From Ignavibacteriaceae bacterium (GTDB lineage Bacteria; Bacteroidota; Ignavibacteria; Ignavibacteriales; Ignavibacteriaceae): a DNA stretch of 7,525 bases. Both the position numbers and the translations under genes were made by a program. Numbering within the stretch: position 1 is the stretch's first letter; each line of letters begins with the position of its first letter. A model generated the notes under the pieces. That model was not told the origin of the DNA. It worked only from the letters and a program-made list of their open reading frames with translations, and searched no databases. Shown here piece by piece: positions 1-5,440 of this stretch. The stretch covers positions 1-7,525 of the forward strand of contig JALHTS010000172.1 of the NCBI GenBank assembly GCA_022865965.1, given 5' to 3'.

Positions 1-201
1 GATTTTACTCTACGCATTGCAGATTTTTTTAATCTTGATAAATCACTAATTATTCCAATCAAAACAGAAGAACTAAATCAGGCTGCCCGAAGACCTCTTA
101 AATCTGGTTTGTTGACTATAAAAGCGCAATCAGAATTTGGATTTAAATCGCACACAATTGAAGAAACACTATTATTAATGAAAAGCGAACTTGCTCTGTA
201 A
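1..201 (+). CDS. C-terminal fragment of an RmlD-like dTDP-4-dehydrorhamnose reductase / sugar-nucleotide-binding reductase (5' end outside window)
   Basis: Frame 1 is open from the first base to a TAA at 199-201 and gives 66 residues. The fragment ends in the arrangement typical of the C-terminus of RmlD-family (extended SDR) reductases: a segment on substrate-side residues, then A-x-R-P-x-x-S-G-L (seen here as ARRPLKSGLL), then a K-A/x-x-x-x-G-F stretch and a final amphipathic helix (TIEETLLLMKSEL). In the family the RP-x-x-S-x-L motif lies near the nucleotide-sugar site. The usual reaction is NADPH-dependent reduction of dTDP-4-keto-rhamnose for cell-surface polysaccharide. The Rossmann domain and YxxxK catalytic residues are upstream of the window, so the exact substrate cannot be judged. 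No terminator is obvious after the stop, and 253 bp separate it from the sigma-factor gene. Another sugar-nucleotide epimerase/reductase of the same fold is the main alternative. Confidence 0.72.
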   Translation, partial: DFTLRIADFFNLDKSLIIPIKTEELNQAARRPLKSGLLTIKAQSEFGFKSHTIEETLLLMKSELAL

Positions 202-404
202 AATAAACCTCTTTAAAGCTGATATTGCAATAGGAATTACTATTGGAGTAAATACTACGATTGTTGAAATCGATTAAAATATCAGACCAAATTATTATCT
301 CAGCACAATCTTCAATTTAATTAACCGCTAATCACAATTTTTATTCTTTCATATAGAATTCCCCATAATTTTGCTGCAGAGCAGAATTTTTTCTGCAAGC
401 AACA

Positions 405-432
405 CAACTATTTTATATAGGTCGTGGTCTAA
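405..432 (+). promoter_or_regulatory. Candidate ECF-type promoter of the sigma/anti-sigma operon
   Basis: A CAAC element at 405-408 (a second CAAC lies at 400-403) is followed after 18 nt by GTCTAA at 427-432, ending 22 nt before the sigma-factor ATG. ECF sigma factors typically use a -35 with a central AAC and a -10 built on CGT/GTC, and their own operon is a common target, so autoregulation by the gene at 455 is plausible. The implied transcript would start near 438-440 and have a very short leader that still includes the ribosome-binding site (TAAGGA, 442-447). The match is by eye to a general ECF pattern, not to a measured consensus. A small hairpin (GCAGAA/TTCTGC, 381-396, loop of 4 T) lies just upstream and may be incidental. 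The rest of 202-404 shows nothing I can assign. Confidence 0.45.
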
Positions 433-454
433 TCAAACAGTATAAGGAAATTGA

Positions 455-1024
455 ATGGCGCCAGACGAATTGGAATTAATTAAAAATGCTCAAAAAGGAG
501 ATGTTCAGGCTTTTGAGGCGTTGGTATATAAATACGACTCTAAAGTTCTTTCTCTTGCTTTAAGATATGCCGGTGATGAGGACGATGCAAAAGATTTATA
601 CCAGGAAGTTTTTATTCGTGTATTCAAGGGAATTAAAAATTTCGGGTTTAAGAGTGAGTTCTCAACCTGGTTATATCGGATTACAACAAATGTGTGTTTT
701 ACTTTTAAGGCACGTGATAAGAGGAAGTTCAATCTTTCCGTTTCGGATGATAATGATGATGAGAATATCCAAAGTGTAGAATTGATAGACAATAATAGTT
801 CACCTGAAGTGCTTACAACAGGAAGTGAGATTGGATATTTGATAAATAACGCGATAGAAACTTTACCACCAAAACAAAAATTGACATTTATACTTAAACA
901 TTACGATGGATATAAAATAAGAGAGATCGCCGAAATGTTTAATTGTAATGAAGGTACGATTAAAAAATATCTGTTCGATGCAACAAGAAACTTAAGAAAG
1001 CAACTCAGTTATATTAATAACTGA
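455..1024 (+). CDS. ECF-family RNA polymerase sigma factor (sigma-70 regions 2 and 4)
   Basis: This 189-residue protein has the two-domain form of an ECF sigma factor. Region 2 spans about residues 20-90: a YKYDSKVLSLALRY helix, the core-binding DAKDLYQEVFIRVFKGI segment (about 44-60) and the promoter-melting/-10 part FKSEFSTWLYRITTNVC (about 65-81). An acidic linker (about 97-120, rich in D, N and S) follows. Region 4 spans about 128-185, with LPPKQKLTFIL and a helix-turn-helix (KIREIAEMFNCNEGTIKKYLFDATRNLRK) that would read the -35 element. Region 3 is absent, as expected for ECF factors. The ATG at 455 is preceded by TAAGGA at 442-447 and the length is normal. The gene starts a three-gene operon; the next start is 14 nt after its TGA. 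It should direct RNA polymerase to stress or surface genes and be held inactive by the anti-sigma factor encoded downstream. The second position of the recognition helix (KKYLFDATRNLRK instead of the commoner KSRLxRARxxL) is slightly unusual. Confidence 0.95.
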   Translation: MAPDELELIKNAQKGDVQAFEALVYKYDSKVLSLALRYAGDEDDAKDLYQEVFIRVFKGIKNFGFKSEFSTWLYRITTNVCFTFKARDKRKFNLSVSDDNDDENIQSVELIDNNSSPEVLTTGSEIGYLINNAIETLPPKQKLTFILKHYDGYKIREIAEMFNCNEGTIKKYLFDATRNLRKQLSYINN

Positions 1025-1038
1025 TACAAGAGGAAAAA

Positions 1039-2004
1039 ATGGATCATAAAGAATTTAAAGAGAGAATTGCGCTTTACTTTTATGAAGAATTGTCTCAGTC
1101 TGAAAGAGTGCAGTTTGAGGAACACAAGATCGAATGTGAAGAATGTTCAAAGGAATATGAGCTTGAATTATCATTTCTTCGTGATCTTGAAAAAAACAAA
1201 TCCTCAAATGTTGATAACAGAATTCTATCCTCTGCAAGATATCAGTTGAAAAGAGCATTGCGTGACGAAACTCAACCTAACTCAGAATCATCTCTTGATA
1301 AACTATTCTCATTTCTTTTTACTCCATACCGGCTTGTACTCTCTGCAGTAACTATTATGATTTCAGGGATACTGTTGGGCTATATACTATTCGGACAAGT
1401 GCAATCACCGTTGTTAACAAAACCTGATTACGGAAATATAATTCCGGCAAATGAACAGTTTACGTTTGATGATCAGGTAATAAGAATATCCAACATTCAT
1501 TTTATTGATGCAGATGCAAGCGACGGTGAGATTGAGTTTGAATTTGAAGCTGTAAAACCGGTAAGATTAAAAGGCTCTGTTAACGATCAGCAAATTCAGG
1601 CTGTGCTTGCCTATTCAATGCTTAATAATCAGAATCCCGGATCAAGATTAAACTCAATAAATGTGATGGATTCTAAGCCTCAGTTAAAAATTGATAATGA
1701 AGTTAAAAATGCTTTACTGACGGTAATGCTTACAGATGAAAATCCTGGCGTAAGACTCGAAGCGTTAAATGTTGTTAAACGTCTTCCTTATGATGGAAGC
1801 ATTAAGCAGGCATTTTTAACAGTTCTTACATCAGATACAACCTCTGGATTGAGGATCGAGGCAATTAACGCTCTTTCAGATATGACAGAGAAAGGTTTTT
1901 CACTTACTCAGAACGAGTTAACTTTATTGAAAGAGAAATTCAGTAATGATGAAAATAATTATATAAAATTCAAAACAAAAACAATATTACAGGAGTACAA
2001 CTAA
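1039..2004 (+). CDS. Membrane-spanning zinc-finger anti-sigma factor with a C-terminal HEAT-repeat-like domain
   Basis: The protein has 321 residues in three parts. Residues about 1-75 form a putative cytoplasmic anti-sigma domain carrying the zinc-finger signature H29-x3-C33-x2-C36 (zf-HC2 / ZAS type) in helical, charged surroundings; this part binds and blocks the partner sigma factor in the family. Residues about 97-118 are one hydrophobic helix (LVLSAVTIMISGILLGYILF), so the rest should lie outside the inner membrane. About 135-175 look like beta strands. About 180-320 contain helical repeats with the N/D-P-G-x-R-L-x-A-L-N-x-V pattern (GSRLNSINVM, GVRLEALNVV, LRIEAINALS), characteristic of HEAT/PBS-lyase-like repeats. 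The ATG is preceded by AAGAGGA at 1028-1034. The stop is 1 nt before the start of the next gene, which suggests translational coupling. The HEAT-like part may sense a partner outside the membrane, possibly the product of the next gene; this is inference. Confidence 0.88.
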   Translation: MDHKEFKERIALYFYEELSQSERVQFEEHKIECEECSKEYELELSFLRDLEKNKSSNVDNRILSSARYQLKRALRDETQPNSESSLDKLFSFLFTPYRLVLSAVTIMISGILLGYILFGQVQSPLLTKPDYGNIIPANEQFTFDDQVIRISNIHFIDADASDGEIEFEFEAVKPVRLKGSVNDQQIQAVLAYSMLNNQNPGSRLNSINVMDSKPQLKIDNEVKNALLTVMLTDENPGVRLEALNVVKRLPYDGSIKQAFLTVLTSDTTSGLRIEAINALSDMTEKGFSLTQNELTLLKEKFSNDENNYIKFKTKTILQEYN

Positions 2005-2005
2005 A

Positions 2006-3133
2006 ATGAAAAAAAATCTTTCATTGGCAGCATTTCTAATATTTGCATTAGTAGTAGCCACAAAGGTAAGCTATGCAGAAGACGTTGAAAAAACTTTCAA
2101 GGTAAATAAAAACAGTAATCTTAGCACTGATCTAAGGCATGGAAATCTTATCATCAATACCTGGGATAAAGATGAAGCTAAGATTCTTGCACAAAATGTT
2201 GACTCAGATGAATTAGATAAACTTACAATTGAACAGAAAGGATCTGATGTATCAGTTTCCTTTTTAGGAGAGGACTCAGAAAAATTTTCTGTTGAAGTAT
2301 GGGTTCCTGTTCAATTTAATATTAATTCAAGTACAGGTGGTGGGAATGTCAAACTGAATAATTTACTGTCTGGTAACTTTAGCATTTCATCCGGTGGAGG
2401 AAATATTAAGACAGCTAAAGTAAAAGGTAAAGTTGATATATCATCCGGAGGCGGTAACATTAAATGTGACGAAATTGAGGGAGATATTAGTATATCAACT
2501 GGTGGTGGAGAAGTTAGAGTATCTGGAATTACCGGTAAGGCTGAAGTATCAACGGGAGGTGGTAATATAGATATCGGTAATATCAATAAATCTACTAAAA
2601 TATCAAGTGCTGGTGGAAATATAAAAATTGGTAACGTTGACGGGAACGCAGAAATATCAACAGCAGGTGGAAATATAAAGGTTGGTAGTGTGAGTGGAAC
2701 GGCTGAAATAAGTTCTGGAGGCGGTAGTATTTCATTATCAAGTTCGAAGGGTAAGGTCGAAGTTTCCACAGGCGGCGGTAATATAAATTTGAAAAATATT
2801 GGAGGTGGCATTGAAGCTCTTACAGGAGCCGGAGAAATTAATGTAGAATTATCGGCTGATCTTAAAAGTAACAGCTCATTGTCAACCGGTGCAGGAAATA
2901 TTACTCTTACTGTTCCTGAAAAAATAAAAGCAACGATCATTGCAACTGTGAAAGCAAATTATATTGATAAAAATGATGAGGCATATATTCATATCAAATC
3001 TGATTTTGAAGGACTGAAATATGATGTTAATGAAAGTAAACGAGAAGTAGTTGCAAAGCTGGAATTAAATGGCGGCGGACCGAAAATTGAGCTAACAACA
3101 GCTATGGGTAAAATTGAGATTAAAAAGAAATAG
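2006..3133 (+). CDS. Secreted DUF4097-like (putative adhesin) Gly-rich beta-repeat protein
   Basis: The protein has 375 residues. Residues 1-24 form a clear Sec signal peptide (KK n-region, hydrophobic core, cleavage predicted after V-S-Y-A). There is no lipobox cysteine, so export as a soluble or surface-associated protein is likely. After a beta-rich entry segment (about 30-105), residues about 108-300 hold roughly eleven copies of an 18-residue unit of the form S-S/T-G-G-G-N-I-x-(hydrophobic)-x-x-(V/I)-x-G-x-x-x-I. This is the signature of the DUF4097 'putative adhesin' family, predicted to be a stacked beta-solenoid. The last 75 residues carry further beta strands and a final G-G-G-P-K-I-E-L-x-T-x-x-G-K-I-E-I motif. 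AGGAG at 1991-1995, inside the end of the preceding gene, is the ribosome-binding site. Gene order with an ECF sigma and its anti-sigma is typical for this family and suggests that the protein is a target or a ligand of that circuit. Its molecular function is not known. Confidence 0.88.
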   Translation: MKKNLSLAAFLIFALVVATKVSYAEDVEKTFKVNKNSNLSTDLRHGNLIINTWDKDEAKILAQNVDSDELDKLTIEQKGSDVSVSFLGEDSEKFSVEVWVPVQFNINSSTGGGNVKLNNLLSGNFSISSGGGNIKTAKVKGKVDISSGGGNIKCDEIEGDISISTGGGEVRVSGITGKAEVSTGGGNIDIGNINKSTKISSAGGNIKIGNVDGNAEISTAGGNIKVGSVSGTAEISSGGGSISLSSSKGKVEVSTGGGNINLKNIGGGIEALTGAGEINVELSADLKSNSSLSTGAGNITLTVPEKIKATIIATVKANYIDKNDEAYIHIKSDFEGLKYDVNESKREVVAKLELNGGGPKIELTTAMGKIEIKKK

Positions 3134-3270
3134 TAATCATAAATTGCGGGTCAGATTGAAGTGTACGAACAATGTATCTTATATTCTTACACAATAAATG
3201 AATAATATTTTTATACTTAGACATACGTATTGGTTTAATAAGTGACTTCATCCTTAATCTCTTCTCCCAA

Positions 3271-3299
3271 AAACCCGGTCAGCATCGATCGGGTTTTTT
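3271..3299 (+). terminator. Rho-independent terminator of the sigma-factor operon
   Basis: The arms AAACCCGGTC (3271-3280) and GATCGGGTTT (3287-3296) pair over 10 positions with one G-U wobble around a 6-nt loop, and the transcript runs into a T tract (3294-3299). The A tract before the left arm also lets the structure work on the minus strand. It lies 138 nt after the DUF4097 stop codon. Confidence 0.88.
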
Positions 3300-3431
3300 A
3301 TATAAAATCAATCATCTTTTATAACACTCCAAACTTCTTTAATTTTACCGGGAACAAAAGAATAATTGAAGGTAAGTATTCCAGATTATGTTGTAGTATC
3401 CGCAAATTTTAATTGTTCATTCTTAATTGTT

Positions 3432-3455
3432 AACCTGCCTGACGGCAGGCAGGTT
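3432..3455. repeat. Short perfect palindromic element of the CCTGCCTG/CAGGCAGG kind
   Basis: AACCTGCCTG (3432-3441) and CAGGCAGGTT (3446-3455) are perfect reverse complements around the tetraloop ACGG. The element is GC-rich in an AT-rich region. It is flanked by the same 8-bp sequence TCTTAATT at 3421-3428 and 3455-3462, as if inserted with a small target duplication or copied together with its flanks. It has no T tract, so a termination role is unlikely. Dispersed short palindromes of this kind are found in many bacterial genomes; only one copy is in this window. Confidence 0.7.
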
Positions 3456-3467
3456 CTTAATTATTTT

Positions 3468-3541
3468 GCCCCGGTAGCTCAGCAGGATAGAGCGTCGGTT
3501 TCCTAAACCGTAGGTCGGAGGTTCGAATCCTCTCCGGGGTA
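3468..3541 (+). tRNA. tRNA-Arg, anticodon CCT (reads AGG)
   Basis: The cloverleaf can be drawn in full. The acceptor stem is GCCCCGG (3468-3474) with CCGGGGT (3534-3540), the first pair being G-U. The D stem is GCTC/GAGC with a 9-nt loop containing the GG pair. The anticodon stem holds the 7-nt loop TTCCTAA (3500-3506), with anticodon CCT at 3502-3504; the outermost pair of this stem is a T-T mismatch. The variable loop has five nucleotides, and the T arm is GGAGG-TTCGAAT-CCTCT. The discriminator is A3541 and CCA is not encoded. The gene stands alone between the sigma-factor operon and the arsenic genes, with no clear promoter or terminator of its own. Confidence 0.95.
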
Positions 3542-3681
3542 CAATTTAGATTTCTTTATTTAGTTTGACCAACTCAACATAACAGTTATAATAATAACTA
3601 TTCAAAAACAACACACCACTCTAAATTTAAAGCACATAACAAAAGGGGAATGTTGTATCTAAAATTTTCCGTAATAACTTC

Positions 3682-3711
3682 TTGCATTCTATAAAATATC
3701 TATCGTATATT
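3682..3711 (+). promoter_or_regulatory. Candidate promoter of the arsenic-resistance genes
   Basis: TTGCAT (3682-3687) and TATATT (3706-3711) are 18 nt apart and end 28 nt before the arsR ATG. The same stretch, TATATTTA (3706-3713), also resembles the TAnnTTTG -7 element of Bacteroidota, with CTTG about 21 nt upstream, so either promoter type can be read here. The overlap with the dyad at 3702-3717 fits a repressible ars promoter. Confidence 0.4.
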
Positions 3712-3717
3712 TACGAT
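3702..3717. promoter_or_regulatory. Candidate ArsR operator (6-bp dyad)
   Basis: ATCGTA (3702-3707) and TACGAT (3712-3717) are perfect reverse complements separated by TATT, and a third ACGAT half-site lies just beyond (3719-3723). The dyad covers the predicted -10 region of the promoter and is 22 bp before the arsR start, where a SmtB/ArsR-type dimer would block RNA polymerase. ArsR-family operators are typically AT-rich dyads of this size at this place. Autoregulation is inferred from position. Confidence 0.5.
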
Positions 3718-3739
3718 GAACGATAAAGGAATTATTTAA

Positions 3740-4057
3740 ATGGCAGCCTCAAAAAAGGAAGAATTCAAAACTGAAGATGTTTGGCTTGCAGATATCGCTA
3801 AAGCGTTATCGCATCCGGCAAGAATTAGAATTCTAAAAATCTTGACTGAAATGAATGTGTGCATGTGCGGTGATTTAGTCGATCTTCTTCCATTATCTCA
3901 ATCAACTGTTTCTCAGCATTTAAAGGAATTAAAACGCGTTGGATTAATTCAGGGTGATATAGAGGGACCCAAAGTATGTTATTGTGTGAATAATAAAACA
4001 CTTCAAAAAGCTAAAAAAGAATTAGATAAATTATTTAATCAGGTTTGTGCCTGTTAA
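3740..4057 (+). CDS. arsR: ArsR/SmtB-family metalloregulator, probably As(III)-responsive
   Basis: This 105-residue protein is the usual size of the family. A winged helix-turn-helix occupies about 15-90: [20 protein letters not shown] (about 16-35), the helix-turn-helix with the recognition helix [17 protein letters not shown] (about 54-70), and a wing around [14 protein letters not shown] (about 72-85). Three C-x-C pairs are visible: C41/C43 at the helix-3 position, where ArsR and CadC proteins bind metalloid, C80/C82 in the wing, and C103/C105 at the very end. Trivalent arsenic bound by such thiols would release the protein from DNA. The ATG at 3740 has AAAGGA at 3725-3730 before it. The next gene starts 17 nt after the stop, so arsR and arsM are almost certainly co-transcribed. 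The neighbours (arsM, arsC, acr3) support arsenic as the inducer; antimonite or another thiophilic metal cannot be excluded from sequence. Confidence 0.93.
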   Translation: MAASKKEEFKTEDVWLADIAKALSHPARIRILKILTEMNVCMCGDLVDLLPLSQSTVSQHLKELKRVGLIQGDIEGPKVCYCVNNKTLQKAKKELDKLFNQVCAC

Positions 4058-4074
4058 GGGAAAGGATAAATATT

Positions 4075-4881
4075 ATGAATACCCCAAAAGATGTAAAAGA
4101 AATTGTAAAAGAAAAATATGCAGAAATTGCAGTTGCTTCAACCAGAAAATGCTGTTGCGGATCATCAAATAATAAAATTGTTGGATATACAATTATGAAA
4201 GATGACTATGGTAATCTTGAAGGCTATGTACAAGAGGCAGATCTAGGTTTAGGCTGTGGATTACCAACTGAATTTGCTGGTATTAAAAAAGGTGATACTG
4301 TTGTTGATCTGGGTTCCGGTGCAGGCAATGATGTTTTTGTTGCGCGTGCTTTAGTTGGTGATGAAGGAAAAGTAATTGGAATCGATTTTACTGATGAAAT
4401 GCTAATAAAAGCTAATTTTAATCTTGATAAACTTGGGTACAAAAATGTTGAGTTTAAGTTAGGTGAGATAGAGTCGATGCCTCTTGAAAATAATCTTGCC
4501 GATGTAGTTGTCAGCAATTGTGTTCTTAATCTTGTTCCATATAAGAAAAAAGCTTTTAGCGAGATTCATCGGGTAATAAAACCCGGAGCGCATTTTTGTG
4601 TTTCAGATATTGTAATAAAAGGGGTGTTACATCCTGAATTAAAAAAATCTGCGGAGATGTATGCTGGTTGTGTTGCAGGTGCGGTTCAACAGGAAGAATA
4701 TCTTAGTCTAATTGAACAAGCTGGTTTTGTAAATGTTGAAATTAAAAAAACAAAAACAATTGAATTACCTGATGAAGTTTTACTTCAGTATTTAAATGCC
4801 GAACAACTAAAAGAGTTTAAAGAAAATCAAGTTGGGATTTTTAGTATAACTGTTGTTGGATATAAATCTGATAACAATTAA
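4075..4881 (+). CDS. arsM: Arsenite S-adenosylmethionine methyltransferase
   Basis: The protein has 268 residues. ArsM transfers methyl groups from S-adenosylmethionine to As(III), giving methylated and partly volatile arsenicals, in the cytoplasm. The SAM-binding Rossmann fold is shown by V-V-D-L-G-S-G-A-G-N-D (about 76-86), the acidic turn I-G-I-D (101-104) and the E-S-M-P-L segment (133-137). Conserved cysteines are at C61 (LGLGCG), C149 (SNCVLNL) and C199 (AGCVAGA). C149 and C199 are 50 residues apart, as are the two catalytic-side cysteines of the algal enzyme CmArsM (C174 and C224). A C-C-C run lies at 26-28 near the N-terminus. The ATG at 4075 is chosen over an upstream TTG at 4045 because AAAGGA (4061-4066) sits at proper spacing, whereas the TTG overlaps arsR and lacks a site. 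It follows arsR closely; a palindrome (4901-4926) separates it from arsC. Confidence 0.93.
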   Translation: MNTPKDVKEIVKEKYAEIAVASTRKCCCGSSNNKIVGYTIMKDDYGNLEGYVQEADLGLGCGLPTEFAGIKKGDTVVDLGSGAGNDVFVARALVGDEGKVIGIDFTDEMLIKANFNLDKLGYKNVEFKLGEIESMPLENNLADVVVSNCVLNLVPYKKKAFSEIHRVIKPGAHFCVSDIVIKGVLHPELKKSAEMYAGCVAGAVQQEEYLSLIEQAGFVNVEIKKTKTIELPDEVLLQYLNAEQLKEFKENQVGIFSITVVGYKSDNN

Positions 4882-4900
4882 TTATTCAAAACTTAAATAA

Positions 4901-4926
4901 GTCATTCCCGCTTTCGCGGGAATGAC
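4901..4926. repeat. REP-like palindromic element (GTCATTCCCGC / GCGGGAATGAC) between arsM and arsC
   Basis: The 11-bp arms GTCATTCCCGC (4901-4911) and GCGGGAATGAC (4916-4926) match perfectly around TTTC. Very similar palindromes built on 'GTCATTCCCGC...' are dispersed in many unrelated bacterial genomes. The element lies 19 nt after the arsM stop and ends 12 nt before the arsC start. It therefore occupies nearly the whole gap and would form a stable hairpin in the mRNA just before the arsC ribosome-binding region. There is no T tract, so it is not a standard terminator. Confidence 0.8.
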
Positions 4927-4938
4927 AATGAGAACAAT

Positions 4939-5358
4939 ATGGGCAAACGAATATTAATTCTATGCACTGGTAACTCTTGCCGAAGCCAAATGGCAGAAGG
5001 TTTCTTAAAATCTTTTGATAAAAACCTGGAGGTATACTCCGCCGGAACAAACCCCGCAGAAAAAGTAAATCCTTTTGCTGTTAAAGCTATGAAAGAAGTA
5101 AACATAGATATCAGTAACGGTATTGCAGAAAATGTTGATAAATATCGTCAACAATCTTTTGATTTTGTAATAACAGTTTGCGATAACGCAAAAGAAACCT
5201 GTCCGGTATTCAGGGGAAATGTTAAACATCAACTTCATATTGGATTTGAAGATTCGGCAGATGCTGTTGGAAGTGAAGAAGAAGTTTTACCCGTTTACCG
5301 CAAAGTAAGAGATGAAATCAAAAAAAATTTTTATGAGTTTTATAAAAATATTCTATAA
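4939..5358 (+). CDS. arsC: Arsenate reductase, thioredoxin-coupled low-molecular-weight phosphatase type
   Basis: This 139-residue protein matches the LMW protein tyrosine phosphatase-like arsenate reductases, which reduce As(V) to As(III) in the cytoplasm and are re-reduced by thioredoxin. The P-loop C9-x5-R15-S (CTGNSCRS) binds the oxyanion, with C9 as the nucleophile. C81 and C88 (in TVCDNAKETCPVF) form the redox pair that separates thioredoxin-type ArsC from plain phosphatases. The expected acidic residue is in the F-E-D segment (about 103-105), where the usual D-P-A is D-S-A. Q17-M-A-E-G-F is the family motif after the P-loop. The start at 4939 keeps the CTGNSCRS motif at the normal position. 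There is no good Shine-Dalgarno sequence before it, only GAGAAC after the palindrome at 4901-4926. It is the third gene of the arsenic cluster. Confidence 0.95.
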   Translation: MGKRILILCTGNSCRSQMAEGFLKSFDKNLEVYSAGTNPAEKVNPFAVKAMKEVNIDISNGIAENVDKYRQQSFDFVITVCDNAKETCPVFRGNVKHQLHIGFEDSADAVGSEEEVLPVYRKVRDEIKKNFYEFYKNIL

Positions 5359-5361
5359 AAA

Positions 5362-5424
5362 AACCACATAGAAACATAGTACACATAACTTTGATTTTAT
5401 GTGGTCTAATGTGCCTATGTGGTT
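5362..5424. repeat. Imperfect 63-bp inverted repeat with 'CACATAG' units between arsC and acr3
   Basis: The arms are 5362-5388 (starting AACCACATAG) and 5397-5424 (ending CTATGTGGTT), separated by about 8 nt. The outer 10 bp pair perfectly and the inner part with few mismatches and one bulge. Each arm is itself made of variants of an ACATA(G/A) unit. This looks like a small miniature inverted-repeat element or intergenic palindrome. It starts 3 nt after the arsC stop and ends 16 nt before the acr3 ATG, so it fills the gap. An in-frame ATG at 5399 lies inside it and is not used as the acr3 start here. Confidence 0.7.
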
Positions 5425-5440
5425 AAATAATCAAAATAAT

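Larger units (their letters stand above)
3134..3467. other. 334-bp gene-free stretch between the DUF4097 gene and the tRNA
   Basis: It holds, in order, a 137-nt 3' leader to the terminator, the terminator at 3271-3299, an AT-rich unstructured segment (3300-3420), and the palindromic repeat at 3432-3455. Within the first part a sigma-70-like pair, TTGAAG (3156-3161) and TATATT (3180-3185) with an 18-nt gap, would start a transcript of about 105 nt that ends at the terminator. The only short reading frame there (ATG at 3198, 15 codons) lacks a ribosome-binding site, so I do not call it a gene. Confidence 0.6.

Noticed and set aside
2311..2940. Long minus-strand reading frame (209 codons) rich in proline
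   Set aside because: It is the antisense of the Gly-rich 54-bp repeats: GGN codons read as proline on the other strand. No ribosome-binding site and a periodic composition explained by the plus-strand gene.
4045..4074. TTG start giving ArsM ten extra residues
   Set aside because: It overlaps the arsR end in another frame and has no ribosome-binding site, while ATG 4075 is well spaced from AAAGGA.
4224..4517. Minus-strand frame inside arsM and similar short frames opposite the sigma, anti-sigma and arsC genes
   Set aside because: Each is a shadow of a well-supported plus-strand gene, with no ribosome-binding site or recognisable domain.
5401..5410. GTGGTCTAAT identical to the sequence in the candidate ECF promoter (424-433)
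   Set aside because: Here it is part of the right arm of the inverted repeat, and the nearest AAC upstream (5387-5389) is only 14 nt away, so the two-box spacing differs. Probably chance.
5399..5440. Upstream ATG extending the acr3 N-terminus by 14 residues
   Set aside because: The ATG and the added codons lie in or beside the inverted repeat 5362-5424, and Acr3 proteins begin close to the residues encoded from 5441.
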